A stretch of 6,937 nucleotides of DNA from Acidobacteriaceae bacterium (GCA_003132825.1 PKYX01000367.1:397-7333); one strand, 5' to 3'; shown: positions 1-6,249, counted from the first letter of the stretch. Numbers and translations: made by a program. Notes: generated from the sequence alone by a model not told the origin.

Positions 1-93
1 CCCAGCCGCTGGGCGTTCGAATCGCGCCCGTTTCGTGAAGTGCCCTGCCCTTTTTTGTGTGCCATAAAATGTCCGCTTTCATCCACCGTGTGC

Positions 94-132
94 GGACGGG
101 CATCGCGCCCGTCCCGACCGAGCCCAGCTCGG
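94..132 (-). terminator. Tandem hairpins just downstream of rplU
   Basis: Two perfect stems lie back to back after the rplU stop codon. One pairs CCGAGC (118-123) with GCTCGG (127-132) over a 3-nt loop. The other pairs GGACGGGC (94-101) with GCCCGTCC (107-114) over a 5-nt loop. Their position 6 bp beyond the stop suggests a transcript end or a 3' protective structure. Neither strand has a T-tract directly after the stems, so a classical intrinsic terminator is not shown. The nearest T-run on the plus strand is 51-56. Confidence 0.4.
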
Positions 133-137
133 CCGTG

Positions 138-620
138 TCACTTTTTCTTCTTCGGCGCGGCCTTCCTTGCCGCCGGTTTATGGGCTGCCGTTTTCTTTTT
201 GGCGGCCGGCGCGGTCGCTTTCGCTTCCGCCTTTGGCACCTCGACGATTTCGGGTGCGGCCTTTTTCGGCTTGGGTTGCTTCTTCGGCAGCTCGGGCGCC
301 TTGAAGCTCTGCCCGTCGAACGCAATTTCGATGATCCGGACGGCCGTATATCCCTGGCGATGGCCGCGCAACTTCTTGTATTGCTTCTTGCGCTTGTAGT
401 GGAACACCAGTATCTTGGCGCCGCGCCCCTGCTCGACGACCTCGCCGGTCACCAGGGCTTCGGACTGCGGCTTGCCGATCTGGCCAGCGCTGCCGGAGAC
501 GGCGAGCACATCACTGAACTCGATTTTGCCGTCCTTGCCGTCGCCCTGGTTCTCGACCCGAATTACATCGCCCGGAGCGACCCGGTACTGTTTTCCACCC
601 GTGCGGATGACCGCGTACAT
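138..620 (-). CDS. rplU: 50S ribosomal protein L21 with a long basic C-terminal tail
   Basis: Structural protein of the large ribosomal subunit that binds 23S rRNA. The 160-residue product begins MYAVIRTGGKQYRV, the typical L21 N-terminus, and carries the family signature around residues 73-91 (FHYKRKKQYKKLRGHRQGYT). The L21 core ends near residue 103, close to the usual family length of about 100-105. The remaining 55 residues are an extension rich in Lys, Ala and Pro, ending in four lysines, probably disordered and RNA-binding. The ATG is supported by GGAGG on the minus strand (628-632) seven bases upstream. rpmA commonly follows rplU, but no L27 start is visible in the 137 bp left in the window. 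A strong promoter candidate lies upstream at 798-827. The assignment is secure; the role of the tail is inferred. Confidence 0.97.
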   Translation of the reverse strand: MYAVIRTGGKQYRVAPGDVIRVENQGDGKDGKIEFSDVLAVSGSAGQIGKPQSEALVTGEVVEQGRGAKILVFHYKRKKQYKKLRGHRQGYTAVRIIEIAFDGQSFKAPELPKKQPKPKKAAPEIVEVPKAEAKATAPAAKKKTAAHKPAARKAAPKKKK

Positions 621-790
621 ACTTGTGCCTCCGTCAAATCCTGTGCCGGCCGCAGCAGCTGGAAGGGTTGATCGACAGCCCTGGCGCGATCCGGGAACTT
701 GCTGATTTTTCTATGCTTGCTGTGTTTCCGCGTCGGCGCTCTCGGCAACTTGGCGGGCGGCCCCAGAACGGAACCGCGAGTACAGGCAAA
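621..790 (-). promoter_or_regulatory. Predicted 5' leader of rplU
   Basis: If the promoter at 798-827 is used, the rplU mRNA starts near 790 and has a leader of about 170 nt. It contains the SD (628-632) and no convincing ORF. Ribosomal protein leaders often hold autoregulatory structures, but I could not recognise a known L21 leader fold here. The extent is inferred from the promoter. Confidence 0.35.
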
Positions 791-797
791 CTGGACT

Positions 798-827
798 ATT
801 CTAGCGTGCGCTGTCGAAAAGCGTCAA
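798..827 (-). promoter_or_regulatory. Sigma70-type promoter for rplU
   Basis: Read on the minus strand, TTGACG (822-827) is followed after 18 bp by TAGAAT (798-803). These match the -35 and -10 consensus at five of six positions each, with acceptable spacing. It is the best promoter in the window and points at rplU, the only minus-strand gene downstream of it. The predicted transcription start is near 790. Confidence 0.7.
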
Positions 828-916
828 ACTCCGACCGCCCTCAATCGGGGCCTGGCCTGTCCGGGTTGGGCTTTGCGCCATCCGAGACGGACGGCCCGGG
901 GAGCAGTCCGATCCTT

Positions 917-938
917 CGAGCGGCTCGCGAGTGGCTCG
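917..938. repeat. Two tandem 11-bp dyads upstream of the glycosyltransferase gene
   Basis: CGAGCGGCTCG (917-927) is followed without a gap by CGAGTGGCTCG (928-938), differing at one base. Each unit is itself an inverted repeat (CGAG, 3 nt, CTCG). They lie directly upstream of a TATGAT box at 947-952, where a regulator could bind. Operator function is inference; each dyad could also form a small hairpin, or the repeat could be chance in GC-rich DNA. Confidence 0.4.
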
Positions 939-946
939 CAAACGGT

Positions 947-952
947 TATGAT
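947..952 (+). promoter_or_regulatory. Candidate -10 box for the glycosyltransferase gene
   Basis: TATGAT matches five of six -10 consensus bases and would start transcription near 959, about 29 nt before the ATG at 988. The sequence 17 bp upstream (CTCGCG) does not resemble a -35 element, so any activity would need an activator or another sigma factor. The rest of 828-987 shows no gene. Confidence 0.3.
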
Positions 953-987
953 TGTCCCCATCGTATGCACCGGCAGGATGCACCCGC

Positions 988-1794
988 ATGATTAACCACA
1001 AACGCGTGGTCGTGGTTCTCCCCGCCTACAACGCGGAGAAGACGCTCGAAGACACGGTCCGAGAGCTCCCCGAACTGGTGGATGTGTGTCTGCTGGTGGA
1101 CGATCACAGCACCGACCAGACGGTCGAAATCGCGGGCCGCCTGGGTTTGCAGTGTTTTGTGCATGACCGGAACTACGGCTACGGACGCAACCAGCAGACC
1201 TGCTATCGGGAAGCCCTGGCTGCCGGAGCCGATGTGGTCATCATGCTGCATCCGGATTATCAGTACACGCCCCTGCTGGTCACGGCCATGGCCAGCATGG
1301 TCGCCTACGGCGTGTACGACGTGGTGCTCGGATCGCGCATCATCGGAGGGCAGGCGCTGCGCGGTGGGATGCCGCGGTACAAATACGTCGCCAATCGTTT
1401 CCTGACCGCGTTCGAGAATCTGTTTCTCGGCCTCAAGCTCTCGGAATACCACACCGGCTATCGCGCCTTCAGCCGCGAACTGCTCGCCACCTTACCGCTG
1501 CTTGAAAACTCCGACGACTTTGTCTTTGACAATCAGATGCTCGCGCAGTGCGCCTATTTCGGCTTCCGCATCGGCGAGGTGTCCTGCCCGACCAAATACT
1601 TCGCCGAGGCTTCTTCGATCAATTTTTCACGCAGCGTGACCTACGGTTTGGGGGTCATGCTGACCACGCTGCAATTTGCCTTGCAGCGGATGGGAGTGCT
1701 GAAGTTCCGCGTCTTCAGTGAAAAGGGCCGGCGCCTGGAGCCCGGGAGCGCGACCTATTATGCCCGCGGTGCCGCCGGCACCCGGACTGGCTGA
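988..1794 (+). CDS. GT2 family glycosyltransferase, polyprenyl-phosphate sugar synthase type
   Basis: Predicted cytoplasmic enzyme (268 residues) that transfers a sugar from a nucleotide-sugar donor to a lipid phosphate carrier, as in the DPM1/DPG-synthase branch of GT2. Seen motifs: [10 protein letters not shown] (11-20) at the start of the GT-A fold, DDHSTD (38-43) for nucleotide binding, [10 protein letters not shown] (86-95) at the position of the metal-binding DxD-like motif, and GSRIIGG (115-121). There is no C-terminal membrane pair of the GtrB kind, so it is probably soluble or peripherally bound. I chose the ATG at 988, with AGGA at 975-978, over an in-frame TTG at 952, because the GT2 fold begins right after it. 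A membrane protein gene follows 125 bp downstream and may use the product. The sugar and carrier cannot be told from sequence. Confidence 0.88.
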   Translation: MINHKRVVVVLPAYNAEKTLEDTVRELPELVDVCLLVDDHSTDQTVEIAGRLGLQCFVHDRNYGYGRNQQTCYREALAAGADVVIMLHPDYQYTPLLVTAMASMVAYGVYDVVLGSRIIGGQALRGGMPRYKYVANRFLTAFENLFLGLKLSEYHTGYRAFSRELLATLPLLENSDDFVFDNQMLAQCAYFGFRIGEVSCPTKYFAEASSINFSRSVTYGLGVMLTTLQFALQRMGVLKFRVFSEKGRRLEPGSATYYARGAAGTRTG

Positions 1795-1842
1795 AGGGAT
1801 CAGGGATAAAGGGACGGTTGACGCCCTCACCCGGGTCTTCGC

Positions 1843-1854
1843 GCCCCCGGGGGC
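1843..1854. repeat. Perfect 12-bp GC palindrome in the gap before the membrane gene
   Basis: GCCCCCGGGGGC lies in the 125-bp gap between the glycosyltransferase and the membrane protein genes. No T-tract follows, and as RNA it would need to open central pairs to form a loop, so it is a poor terminator. The rest of the gap shows no gene and no convincing promoter; a TTGACG at 1818-1823 lacks a -10 partner. Confidence 0.25.
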
Positions 1855-1919
1855 CGTTCTCGACGATTTGAAGCTTTCGCGCTCGGCCCGGACCAGCGCG
1901 AACCGGCCGCTTTTCAAAC

Positions 1920-3386
1920 TTGCACAGCAAACTCAGTCCGACGCAACTCCTAGGGCTGCTGATCCTGGCCGCGGGCGCAATGCTCGTACACGGCTATCAT
2001 CCCTTTGTCGAAGACGGTGAAATTTACGTTCCCGGGATCAAGCAGCAGTTAAACCCGGCACTCTACCCTTACAACAGCGGATTTTTTGCTTCGCACGCGC
2101 ACTTGACGCTGTTTCCAAATCTCATTGCCGAATCCATCCGGATCACCCATCTGCCTTTCGAGTGGGGACTACTGGCGTGGCAGTTCCTGAGCATCTTCTT
2201 CCTGCTCGTGGCCTGCTGGCGGGTGGGGCGGCTGGCGTTTCGCGATTCCCAGGCCCCGTGGGGCGGCGTGGCCCTGGTGGCGTCTCTGCTGACCATTCCG
2301 GTCGCCGGAACTTCGCTCTACATCATGGACCAGTATCTGACCACCCGCTCGCTTTCCGCTCCGGCGGTGATTTTCGTCCTGCTCAATGCGCTCGAACGCA
2401 AGCTCGGGCGGGCCGCCCTCTGGGCGATTTTCGCCGTCCTGATTCATCCCCTAATGGCGGTGTTCGGTTTGTCGTACGCGCTTCTGGTTGTCTGGATGAG
2501 CCGGACCGAAAGCGGTTCTCAGACGCAAACCGCCAGCCTGTCGCTGCTATTGCCGTTCGGTCTGTTTCCGCCCGTGACGGATGCCTACCGCGAGGTGCTC
2601 GAAACCCGATCGTACTTCTTCCTGCTGCGCTGGGCCTGGTATGAGTGGCTGGGACTGCTTGCACCGATGGGGCTCCTGTGGTGGTTCCATCGCATCGCGC
2701 GCAAACAGAATCTGCCCGTGCTCGATTTGCTATGCCGCGCGCTGCTTGGGTTTGCGGCGTTCTACTTCGCGGTGGCGGTGGCCGCGAGCGTTCCGCCGGG
2801 TATGGCGCGATTTGCCGAGCTGCAGCCCATGCGCTACTTGCATCTGGTGTACATCCTGCTTTTTGTTTTCGCGGGAGGGTTGCTCGCGCAATTCGTATGC
2901 AAAAGGCATGTCGGGCGATGGCTGTTGCTCTTGGTGCCGCTTTGCGCCGGGATGGCGTTTGCGCAGCGGCAGCTTTTCCCGGCGACGCCGCACCTCGAGT
3001 GGCCGAATGCTCCCCCAAAGAATGACTGGGTGCAAGCCTTTGTGTGGATTCGTCAGCACACTCCGCTCGACGCCTACTTTGCCTTGGACCCGAGCGCCAT
3101 GGCGCTGGCCGGGGAAGATCAGCACGGATTTCGGGCGATTGCGGAACGCTCCCGGCTGGCCGACCGCATGAAGGACAGCGGGGCGGTCACCATGTTCCCG
3201 GCGCTCGCGGAATTCTGGCGCGACCAGGTGCGCGCGCAGGAGGGCTGGCAGAGTTTCGAGGTGGAGGACTTTCGTCGGCTCAAGCGGGAATTCGGCGTGG
3301 ATTGGATCGTGGTCGAGCGAGCCGGCGTCGACCACATGGACTGTCCTTACCGCAATCGCACGGTTTCGGTTTGCCGGGTGAATTGA
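1920..3386 (+). CDS. Multi-pass membrane protein, possible GT-C-like glycosyltransferase
   Basis: 488 residues with about nine or ten predicted membrane segments, roughly at 8-25, 80-100, 113-131, 143-157, 164-193, 204-217, 237-256, 268-290, 305-325 and 332-348, then a soluble C-terminal part from about 350. The first outside loop holds HPFVEDGEIYVPGIKQQLNP (27-46), with acidic residues (E31, D32, E34) where GT-C enzymes keep catalytic acids. The start of the C-terminal part (WVQAFVWIRQHTPLDA, 370-385) resembles a motif common after the membrane domain in such proteins. It may belong to an uncharacterised family such as DUF6798; this is from memory and unsure. The start is uncertain: TTG at 1920 keeps the first membrane segment but has no SD, and the first ATG (1980) would cut into that segment. 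An in-frame stop at 1869-1871 limits any longer start. The preceding GT2 gene suggests a lipid-linked sugar donor, which is inference. Confidence 0.75.
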   Translation: MHSKLSPTQLLGLLILAAGAMLVHGYHPFVEDGEIYVPGIKQQLNPALYPYNSGFFASHAHLTLFPNLIAESIRITHLPFEWGLLAWQFLSIFFLLVACWRVGRLAFRDSQAPWGGVALVASLLTIPVAGTSLYIMDQYLTTRSLSAPAVIFVLLNALERKLGRAALWAIFAVLIHPLMAVFGLSYALLVVWMSRTESGSQTQTASLSLLLPFGLFPPVTDAYREVLETRSYFFLLRWAWYEWLGLLAPMGLLWWFHRIARKQNLPVLDLLCRALLGFAAFYFAVAVAASVPPGMARFAELQPMRYLHLVYILLFVFAGGLLAQFVCKRHVGRWLLLLVPLCAGMAFAQRQLFPATPHLEWPNAPPKNDWVQAFVWIRQHTPLDAYFALDPSAMALAGEDQHGFRAIAERSRLADRMKDSGAVTMFPALAEFWRDQVRAQEGWQSFEVEDFRRLKREFGVDWIVVERAGVDHMDCPYRNRTVSVCRVN

Positions 3387-3687
3387 GCAGCAGGGTTCCT
3401 GAAGCCCGGTCTGTTAAGATCCGGTCGAAAGTTTCGCGTACAGAGGAGAGCTCTGCGGCCCAATCAGGACCGGCTGAAGGATCAACCAAAGACCAATGCG
3501 GACTGGCGAGGCCCAAAAACAAGAATGCCGGGCTGGTTCGCCCGGCTGTTTCTCGCTATGCACCTTCGGGGAGCGACTGGGTTCCGAGGTTCCCGGAGAT
3601 TCCTTTTTTCATCACCGCTCTGTGTCTATATCTATTGTCTTTAGTCTTTGTCGTTTCTAACATGCGCCCGGGCTTCCCAGGGCGTGG
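3387..3687. other. Intergenic region between convergent genes
   Basis: No convincing gene is seen in these 301 bases. They contain the two-way hairpin at 3527-3546 and a markedly AT-rich stretch at about 3600-3660, which is pyrimidine-rich on the plus strand and resembles degenerate repeats (AAAGAC units on the minus strand). A 54-codon plus-strand reading frame from 3496 has no SD and no recognisable content. Confidence 0.5.
3527..3546. terminator. Possible bidirectional terminator between convergent genes
   Basis: GCCGGGC (3527-3533) pairs perfectly with GCCCGGC (3540-3546) over a 6-nt loop. The plus strand continues TGTTTCTCG, and the minus strand continues ATTCTTGTTTTTGG, so both sides are T-rich though not ideal. 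It lies about 140 bp after the membrane protein stop and about the same distance after the small minus-strand gene, which suits a shared transcript end. Confidence 0.5.
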
Positions 3688-3921
3688 TTACATCACTAGG
3701 GCCAAGTTCTCCAACTCGCGTTGCAGGACTGGCAAGGAGCAGCCAGCCATTTCCACCCGGCTGGCGGCATCGCGCGCTCGTTGCGGCGATACTCCGAAAC
3801 CCCGCCCGCTCAGGAAGATCTGCAGCAGCTCGGCAGCCTCATGGGAATCAATCACCCCTTGCAACAGATCGTTTCTCAAGGCCGTCAATTCAGTTGCGGA
3901 AAACGTCTCTCTCATTTGCAT
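3688..3921 (-). CDS. Small conserved-looking protein of unknown function
   Basis: 77 residues, no recognised family. It appears helical and mildly acidic, with a pattern of leucines and alanines (residues 11-37), a glycine-rich turn at GRGFGVS (39-45), one cysteine (C61), and an end of LENLALVM. There is no signal peptide or membrane segment. I recall similar short proteins in Acidobacteriota, but this is unverified. The start is the ATG at 3921, with GGAGG (3933-3937) 11 bases upstream; an ATG at 3930 served by an earlier GGAG is a close alternative, and an open frame reaches a TTG at 3984. The SD, the regular amino-acid pattern and the lack of an overlapping gene on the other strand support real coding. 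It shares the strand of the Trm112-like gene but lies about 290 bp from it, so it is probably a separate unit. Confidence 0.62.
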   Translation of the reverse strand: MQMRETFSATELTALRNDLLQGVIDSHEAAELLQIFLSGRGFGVSPQRARDAASRVEMAGCSLPVLQRELENLALVM

Positions 3922-4025
3922 GGCCGTCATCACCTCCGACTCCGACCCTCTACCACACTTGCCTATTAGACTCACAAGCACCAATCAACGTTGCATGCAA
4001 TTCTGTTGCCGTGCTCGGAGCCCTA

Positions 4026-4122
4026 CCTCCTGAGTACGTGCCAGGAGGCCCTCTGGTTTCATCAACCCCTTTCGACACGGGAAGTTGCCCCGGAACCAGG
4101 GGCCCAGAATCCCGTACCGGGA
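4026..4122. other. Cluster of perfect hairpins in the spacer upstream of the small gene
   Basis: In the 288-bp spacer 3922-4209 I see no gene but several perfect stems: CCTCCTG/CAGGAGG (4026-4032, 4042-4048), GCCCC/GGGGC (4087-4091, 4099-4103) and TCCCG/CGGGA (4110-4114, 4118-4122). Such density could mark a structured RNA or the leader of the small gene on the minus strand. No known riboswitch or ncRNA signature was recognised, and short GC stems arise easily by chance. Confidence 0.3.
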
Positions 4123-4146
4123 AAAGGCGTGAGGCGTCTCGAGATT

Positions 4147-4159
4147 GACACTCTGTGTC
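4147..4159. repeat. Inverted repeat GACAC-TCT-GTGTC
   Basis: A perfect 5-bp dyad around a 3-nt centre, in the spacer between the Trm112-like gene and the small gene. It overlaps a TTGACA (4145-4150, plus strand) that has no matching -10. It could be an operator or chance. Confidence 0.25.
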
Positions 4160-4189
4160 GTTGTGGGACGAAACGTGACTGGCACTAGA

Positions 4190-4206
4190 GTGGGGGTAAG
4201 GCCCAC
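4190..4206 (-). terminator. Hairpin just after the Trm112-like gene
   Basis: GTGGG (4190-4194) pairs with CCCAC (4202-4206) over a 7-nt loop. On the minus strand it starts three bases after the TGA of the Trm112-like gene. The following bases (TCTAGTGCC) are not a U-tract, so it is at best a weak terminator or an mRNA end structure. Confidence 0.35.
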
Positions 4207-4209
4207 AAA

Positions 4210-4380
4210 TCAGGAGGGATCGAGGGTAGCTTCGTCGACCAGCAGGATGGGAATGCTGTCTCGCACGGGGTAGACTCGGCGGCACGCGCCGCACTTCAAG
4301 CTCTGTCCTTCCCCTTGCAGCGTCAACGGCTTCTTGCAGGCAGGGCAGACCAGGATATCGAGTAAATCCTTGGGAATCAT
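4210..4380 (-). CDS. Trm112/UPF0434-like zinc-ribbon protein
   Basis: A 56-residue protein of the Trm112 (UPF0434, YcaR-like) family. It opens MIPKDLLDILVCPACKKP and carries two Cys pairs, C12/C15 and C30/C33, that should bind one zinc ion, then YPVRDSIPILLVDEA (37-51), the most conserved part of the family. Eukaryotic and archaeal Trm112 are activating partners of methyltransferases; the bacterial role is less clear. In proteobacteria the gene often sits next to lpxK/kdsB, which is not so here. I chose the ATG at 4380 over an in-frame TTG at 4407 because the family begins directly before the first Cys pair. No SD is visible; a -10-like TAGAAT ends seven bases before the ATG, so the mRNA may be leaderless. 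The gene diverges from folD. Confidence 0.88.
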   Translation of the reverse strand: MIPKDLLDILVCPACKKPLTLQGEGQSLKCGACRRVYPVRDSIPILLVDEATLDPS

Positions 4381-4387
4381 GTTGAGA

Positions 4388-4393
4388 ATTCTA
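4388..4393 (-). promoter_or_regulatory. Candidate -10 box for the Trm112-like gene
   Basis: On the minus strand TAGAAT is followed by seven bases and then the ATG at 4380. The region 17 bp upstream (TTCCGG) matches the -35 consensus poorly. If used, transcription would begin at or next to the start codon. The facing folD promoter could not be pinned down; TACGAT occurs at 4442-4447 and 4462-4467 but without a -35. Confidence 0.35.
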
Positions 4394-4510
4394 CGCCAGC
4401 GAGCCAAAAACCGGAAAGCCTCCCCCGGCCGCCGGCTCCGCTACGATGGTCCCGCATGGGGTACGATAAGGTTTTCCCGATTCGATATGGAGCAGGGAAA
4501 ATGAGGACCG

Positions 4511-5452
4511 ATGGCTTCTATTCTGCTTGACGGCAACAAGATCGCCCACCAAATCCGGATGGAAGTGGCGGCCGAGATCGAAACCATGCGGGCGGCGGGA
4601 ATACGCCCTGGTTTGGCCGTGATCCTGGTCGGGCATAATTCGGCGTCGGAGATCTATGTCCGCGGCAAGGTGAAGAGCTGCGAGGAGTTGGGCATCTACA
4701 GCGAAAAACTCACGCCCCCGGATACGGTCTCCACCGAGCAACTGCTGGCGCTCGTCGAGGACCTGAACCGGCGCGACGAAATCGACGGGATTCTGGTGCA
4801 GCTTCCGTTGCCCTCCCAAGTGGACTCGAAGGAAGTGCTGCTGGCGGTCGATCCGGCGAAAGACGTCGACGGGTTTCATCCCGTGAACGTCGGGTTTTTG
4901 TCGACCCAGCGGCCGGGCCTGGTGCCCTGTACGCCCGCCGGAGTGATTGAGATCCTCGAGCGGAGCGAGATTCCGATCGCTGGCCAGGAGGCGGTAGTCG
5001 TCGGGCGCAGCGACATCGTGGGAAAGCCGGTGGCCATGTTGCTGTTGAACAACAATGCGACGGTTACCGTGTGCCACTCGAAGACCCACGACCTGCAAGC
5101 GGTGTGCCGACGGGCGAACATTCTGGTCGCGGCCATTGGACGGCCGGGGATGATCCGGCGCGAGTACGTCACCCCGGGCGCGACCGTGATTGACGTGGGC
5201 ATGAACAAGGTGACGGACGAGGCCGAGTTTCAGCGCCTGTTTGCCGGCAATCGGAAACGGGAGGAGACATTCCGGGCCAAGGGTTCGACCCTGGTGGGGG
5301 ACGTGCATCCCGAGGTGGCCGAAGTTGCCGGAGCCATTACGCCAGTGCCGGGCGGCGTGGGTCCACTGACCATCGCCATGCTGATGGCGAATACGGTCAA
5401 GGCGGCCAGGCTGCGGCGAGCCAATCGCATGCGCGAGATGTCGCGGACATGA
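4511..5452 (+). CDS. folD: Bifunctional methylenetetrahydrofolate dehydrogenase/cyclohydrolase FolD
   Basis: Cytoplasmic enzyme that oxidises 5,10-methylene-THF to methenyl-THF with NADP and hydrolyses it to 10-formyl-THF, supplying one-carbon units for purines and formyl-Met. All key elements are present: catalytic Y49 and K53 (ASEIYVRGK), the substrate-binding ILVQLPLP (94-101), D120 in DVDGFHP, the cofactor-site GRSDIVGKP (165-173), and PVPGGVGPLT (278-287). The 313 residues exceed the usual 280-300 because the loop between GMN (230-232) and GDV (263-265) is about 20 residues longer than in E. coli FolD, and there is a short basic C-terminal tail. The ATG at 4511 follows GAGGA (4503-4507) at close spacing, with AGGG at 4494-4497 as an alternative SD. 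The stop overlaps the coaE start by four bases, so the two are very probably co-transcribed. Confidence 0.96.
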   Translation: MASILLDGNKIAHQIRMEVAAEIETMRAAGIRPGLAVILVGHNSASEIYVRGKVKSCEELGIYSEKLTPPDTVSTEQLLALVEDLNRRDEIDGILVQLPLPSQVDSKEVLLAVDPAKDVDGFHPVNVGFLSTQRPGLVPCTPAGVIEILERSEIPIAGQEAVVVGRSDIVGKPVAMLLLNNNATVTVCHSKTHDLQAVCRRANILVAAIGRPGMIRREYVTPGATVIDVGMNKVTDEAEFQRLFAGNRKREETFRAKGSTLVGDVHPEVAEVAGAITPVPGGVGPLTIAMLMANTVKAARLRRANRMREMSRT

Positions 5453-6165
5453 TCCCGCGGCCGGCAGGGGCACTCCGAGTCGGCCTGACCGGGGGCATCG
5501 CCTCGGGGAAGTCCACGGTGGGTGAGATGTTTGTCACCCTGGGCGCCCACCTCCTCCAGGCAGATGCAATTGCTCACGAGCTCATGCGGCCGGGTGAAGC
5601 CGTCTACCAGGAAGTGGTCCGGTATTTCGGCCCTGGAATTCTCGATCCGGATGGCCGGTTGAACCGGCCGAGGTTGGCGGAGGCGGCGTTCGGACCAGGC
5701 GGCGAAACCGCCGGCAGCCTGCCCTCGCGGATCCAGGAACTGAACCAGATTGTCCATCCCGCCGTAATGAAGAAGCAGGAGGAATGGATGGAGGAAGTCG
5801 GCCGCCGCGATCCTCAGGCCATTGCCGTGGTCGAAGCCGCGCTCCTTCTCGAGGCGGGCGCAGCCCGGCAATTTGACCGCCTGGTGGCGGTGACTTGCCG
5901 GCCCGAACAGCGCATCGAACGCTGGGCGCACCGGCTAAACGTGGACCAGGAGACAGCCCGACGCGAGGTCATGCGCCGAATGGCAGCTCAGTTTTCGGAC
6001 GAAGAGAAGATCAAGGCCGCCGATTACGTGATTGATAACTCTGGATCGCTCGCTGAAACCAGGGTGCAAGTGGAGGCCGTGTTTCGGGAGCTGCGGCGGA
6101 AAACCCCCAAGCCTAGCCAGAATAAGGACGCGGGGAGCGGCCGCGGCGAACGCTACGAACGGTAA
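5449..6165 (+). CDS. coaE: Dephospho-CoA kinase
   Basis: Catalyses the last step of coenzyme A synthesis, ATP-dependent phosphorylation of dephospho-CoA at the 3'-hydroxyl. The 238-residue protein shows the P-loop GLTGGIASGKST (12-23), the acceptor-site QADAIAHELM (37-46), DGRLNRPRL (68-76), the conserved HP pair (103-104), VVEAALLLE (127-135), the lid with RMAAQ (177-181), and DYVIDNSG (192-199). The usual DAD at 37-39 reads QAD; the second Asp (D39) is kept. The family is normally 200-210 residues; the extra length is mostly a polar C-terminal tail from about 217. The ATG lies in ATGA at the folD stop, indicating translational coupling; no strong SD is visible. The next gene starts 84 bp downstream on the same strand. 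Confidence 0.93.
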   Translation: MIPRPAGALRVGLTGGIASGKSTVGEMFVTLGAHLLQADAIAHELMRPGEAVYQEVVRYFGPGILDPDGRLNRPRLAEAAFGPGGETAGSLPSRIQELNQIVHPAVMKKQEEWMEEVGRRDPQAIAVVEAALLLEAGAARQFDRLVAVTCRPEQRIERWAHRLNVDQETARREVMRRMAAQFSDEEKIKAADYVIDNSGSLAETRVQVEAVFRELRRKTPKPSQNKDAGSGRGERYER

Positions 6166-6249
6166 AGAGAAAAACAGACAGAGAGCAAAAGAGCCGACGA
6201 GAGTTCGGCAGAGATTTCAGAAGAAATTCCGAGGGAAGGTTCTGGAGCC

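Noticed and set aside
11..35. Possible 3' end of a tRNA (GTTCGAATC with GGGCG/CGCCC stem)
   Set aside because: The T-loop consensus is present, but a 7-nt loop leaves a G-G mismatch and a full stem needs a 9-nt loop. There is no CCA, and the 5' half is outside the window, so it cannot be supported.
563..748. 61-codon frame in the rplU leader
   Set aside because: It starts at TTG without an SD, runs into rplU in another frame and has no protein-like pattern.
3044..4033. 329-codon plus-strand frame
   Set aside because: It overlaps the membrane protein gene in another frame and the small minus-strand gene, and its composition is that of an out-of-frame GC-rich shadow. The hydrophobic part comes from the AT-rich pocket.
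4145..4173. TTGACA as a plus-strand promoter
   Set aside because: The bases at the -10 position (ACGAAA) do not match, and no plus-strand gene follows before folD.
3985..4206. 73-codon minus-strand frame in the spacer
   Set aside because: No SD or recognisable family was found, and the region is better described as hairpin-rich spacer.
4391..5473. 360-codon minus-strand frame opposite folD
   Set aside because: Its His/Arg/Gly-rich composition is typical of the antisense of a GC-rich gene, and folD on the plus strand is certain.
6193..6209. GCCGA/TCGGC hairpin between coaE and the protease gene
   Set aside because: It is only 5 bp with no T-tract, in a purine-rich 84-bp gap, so it is not a credible terminator.
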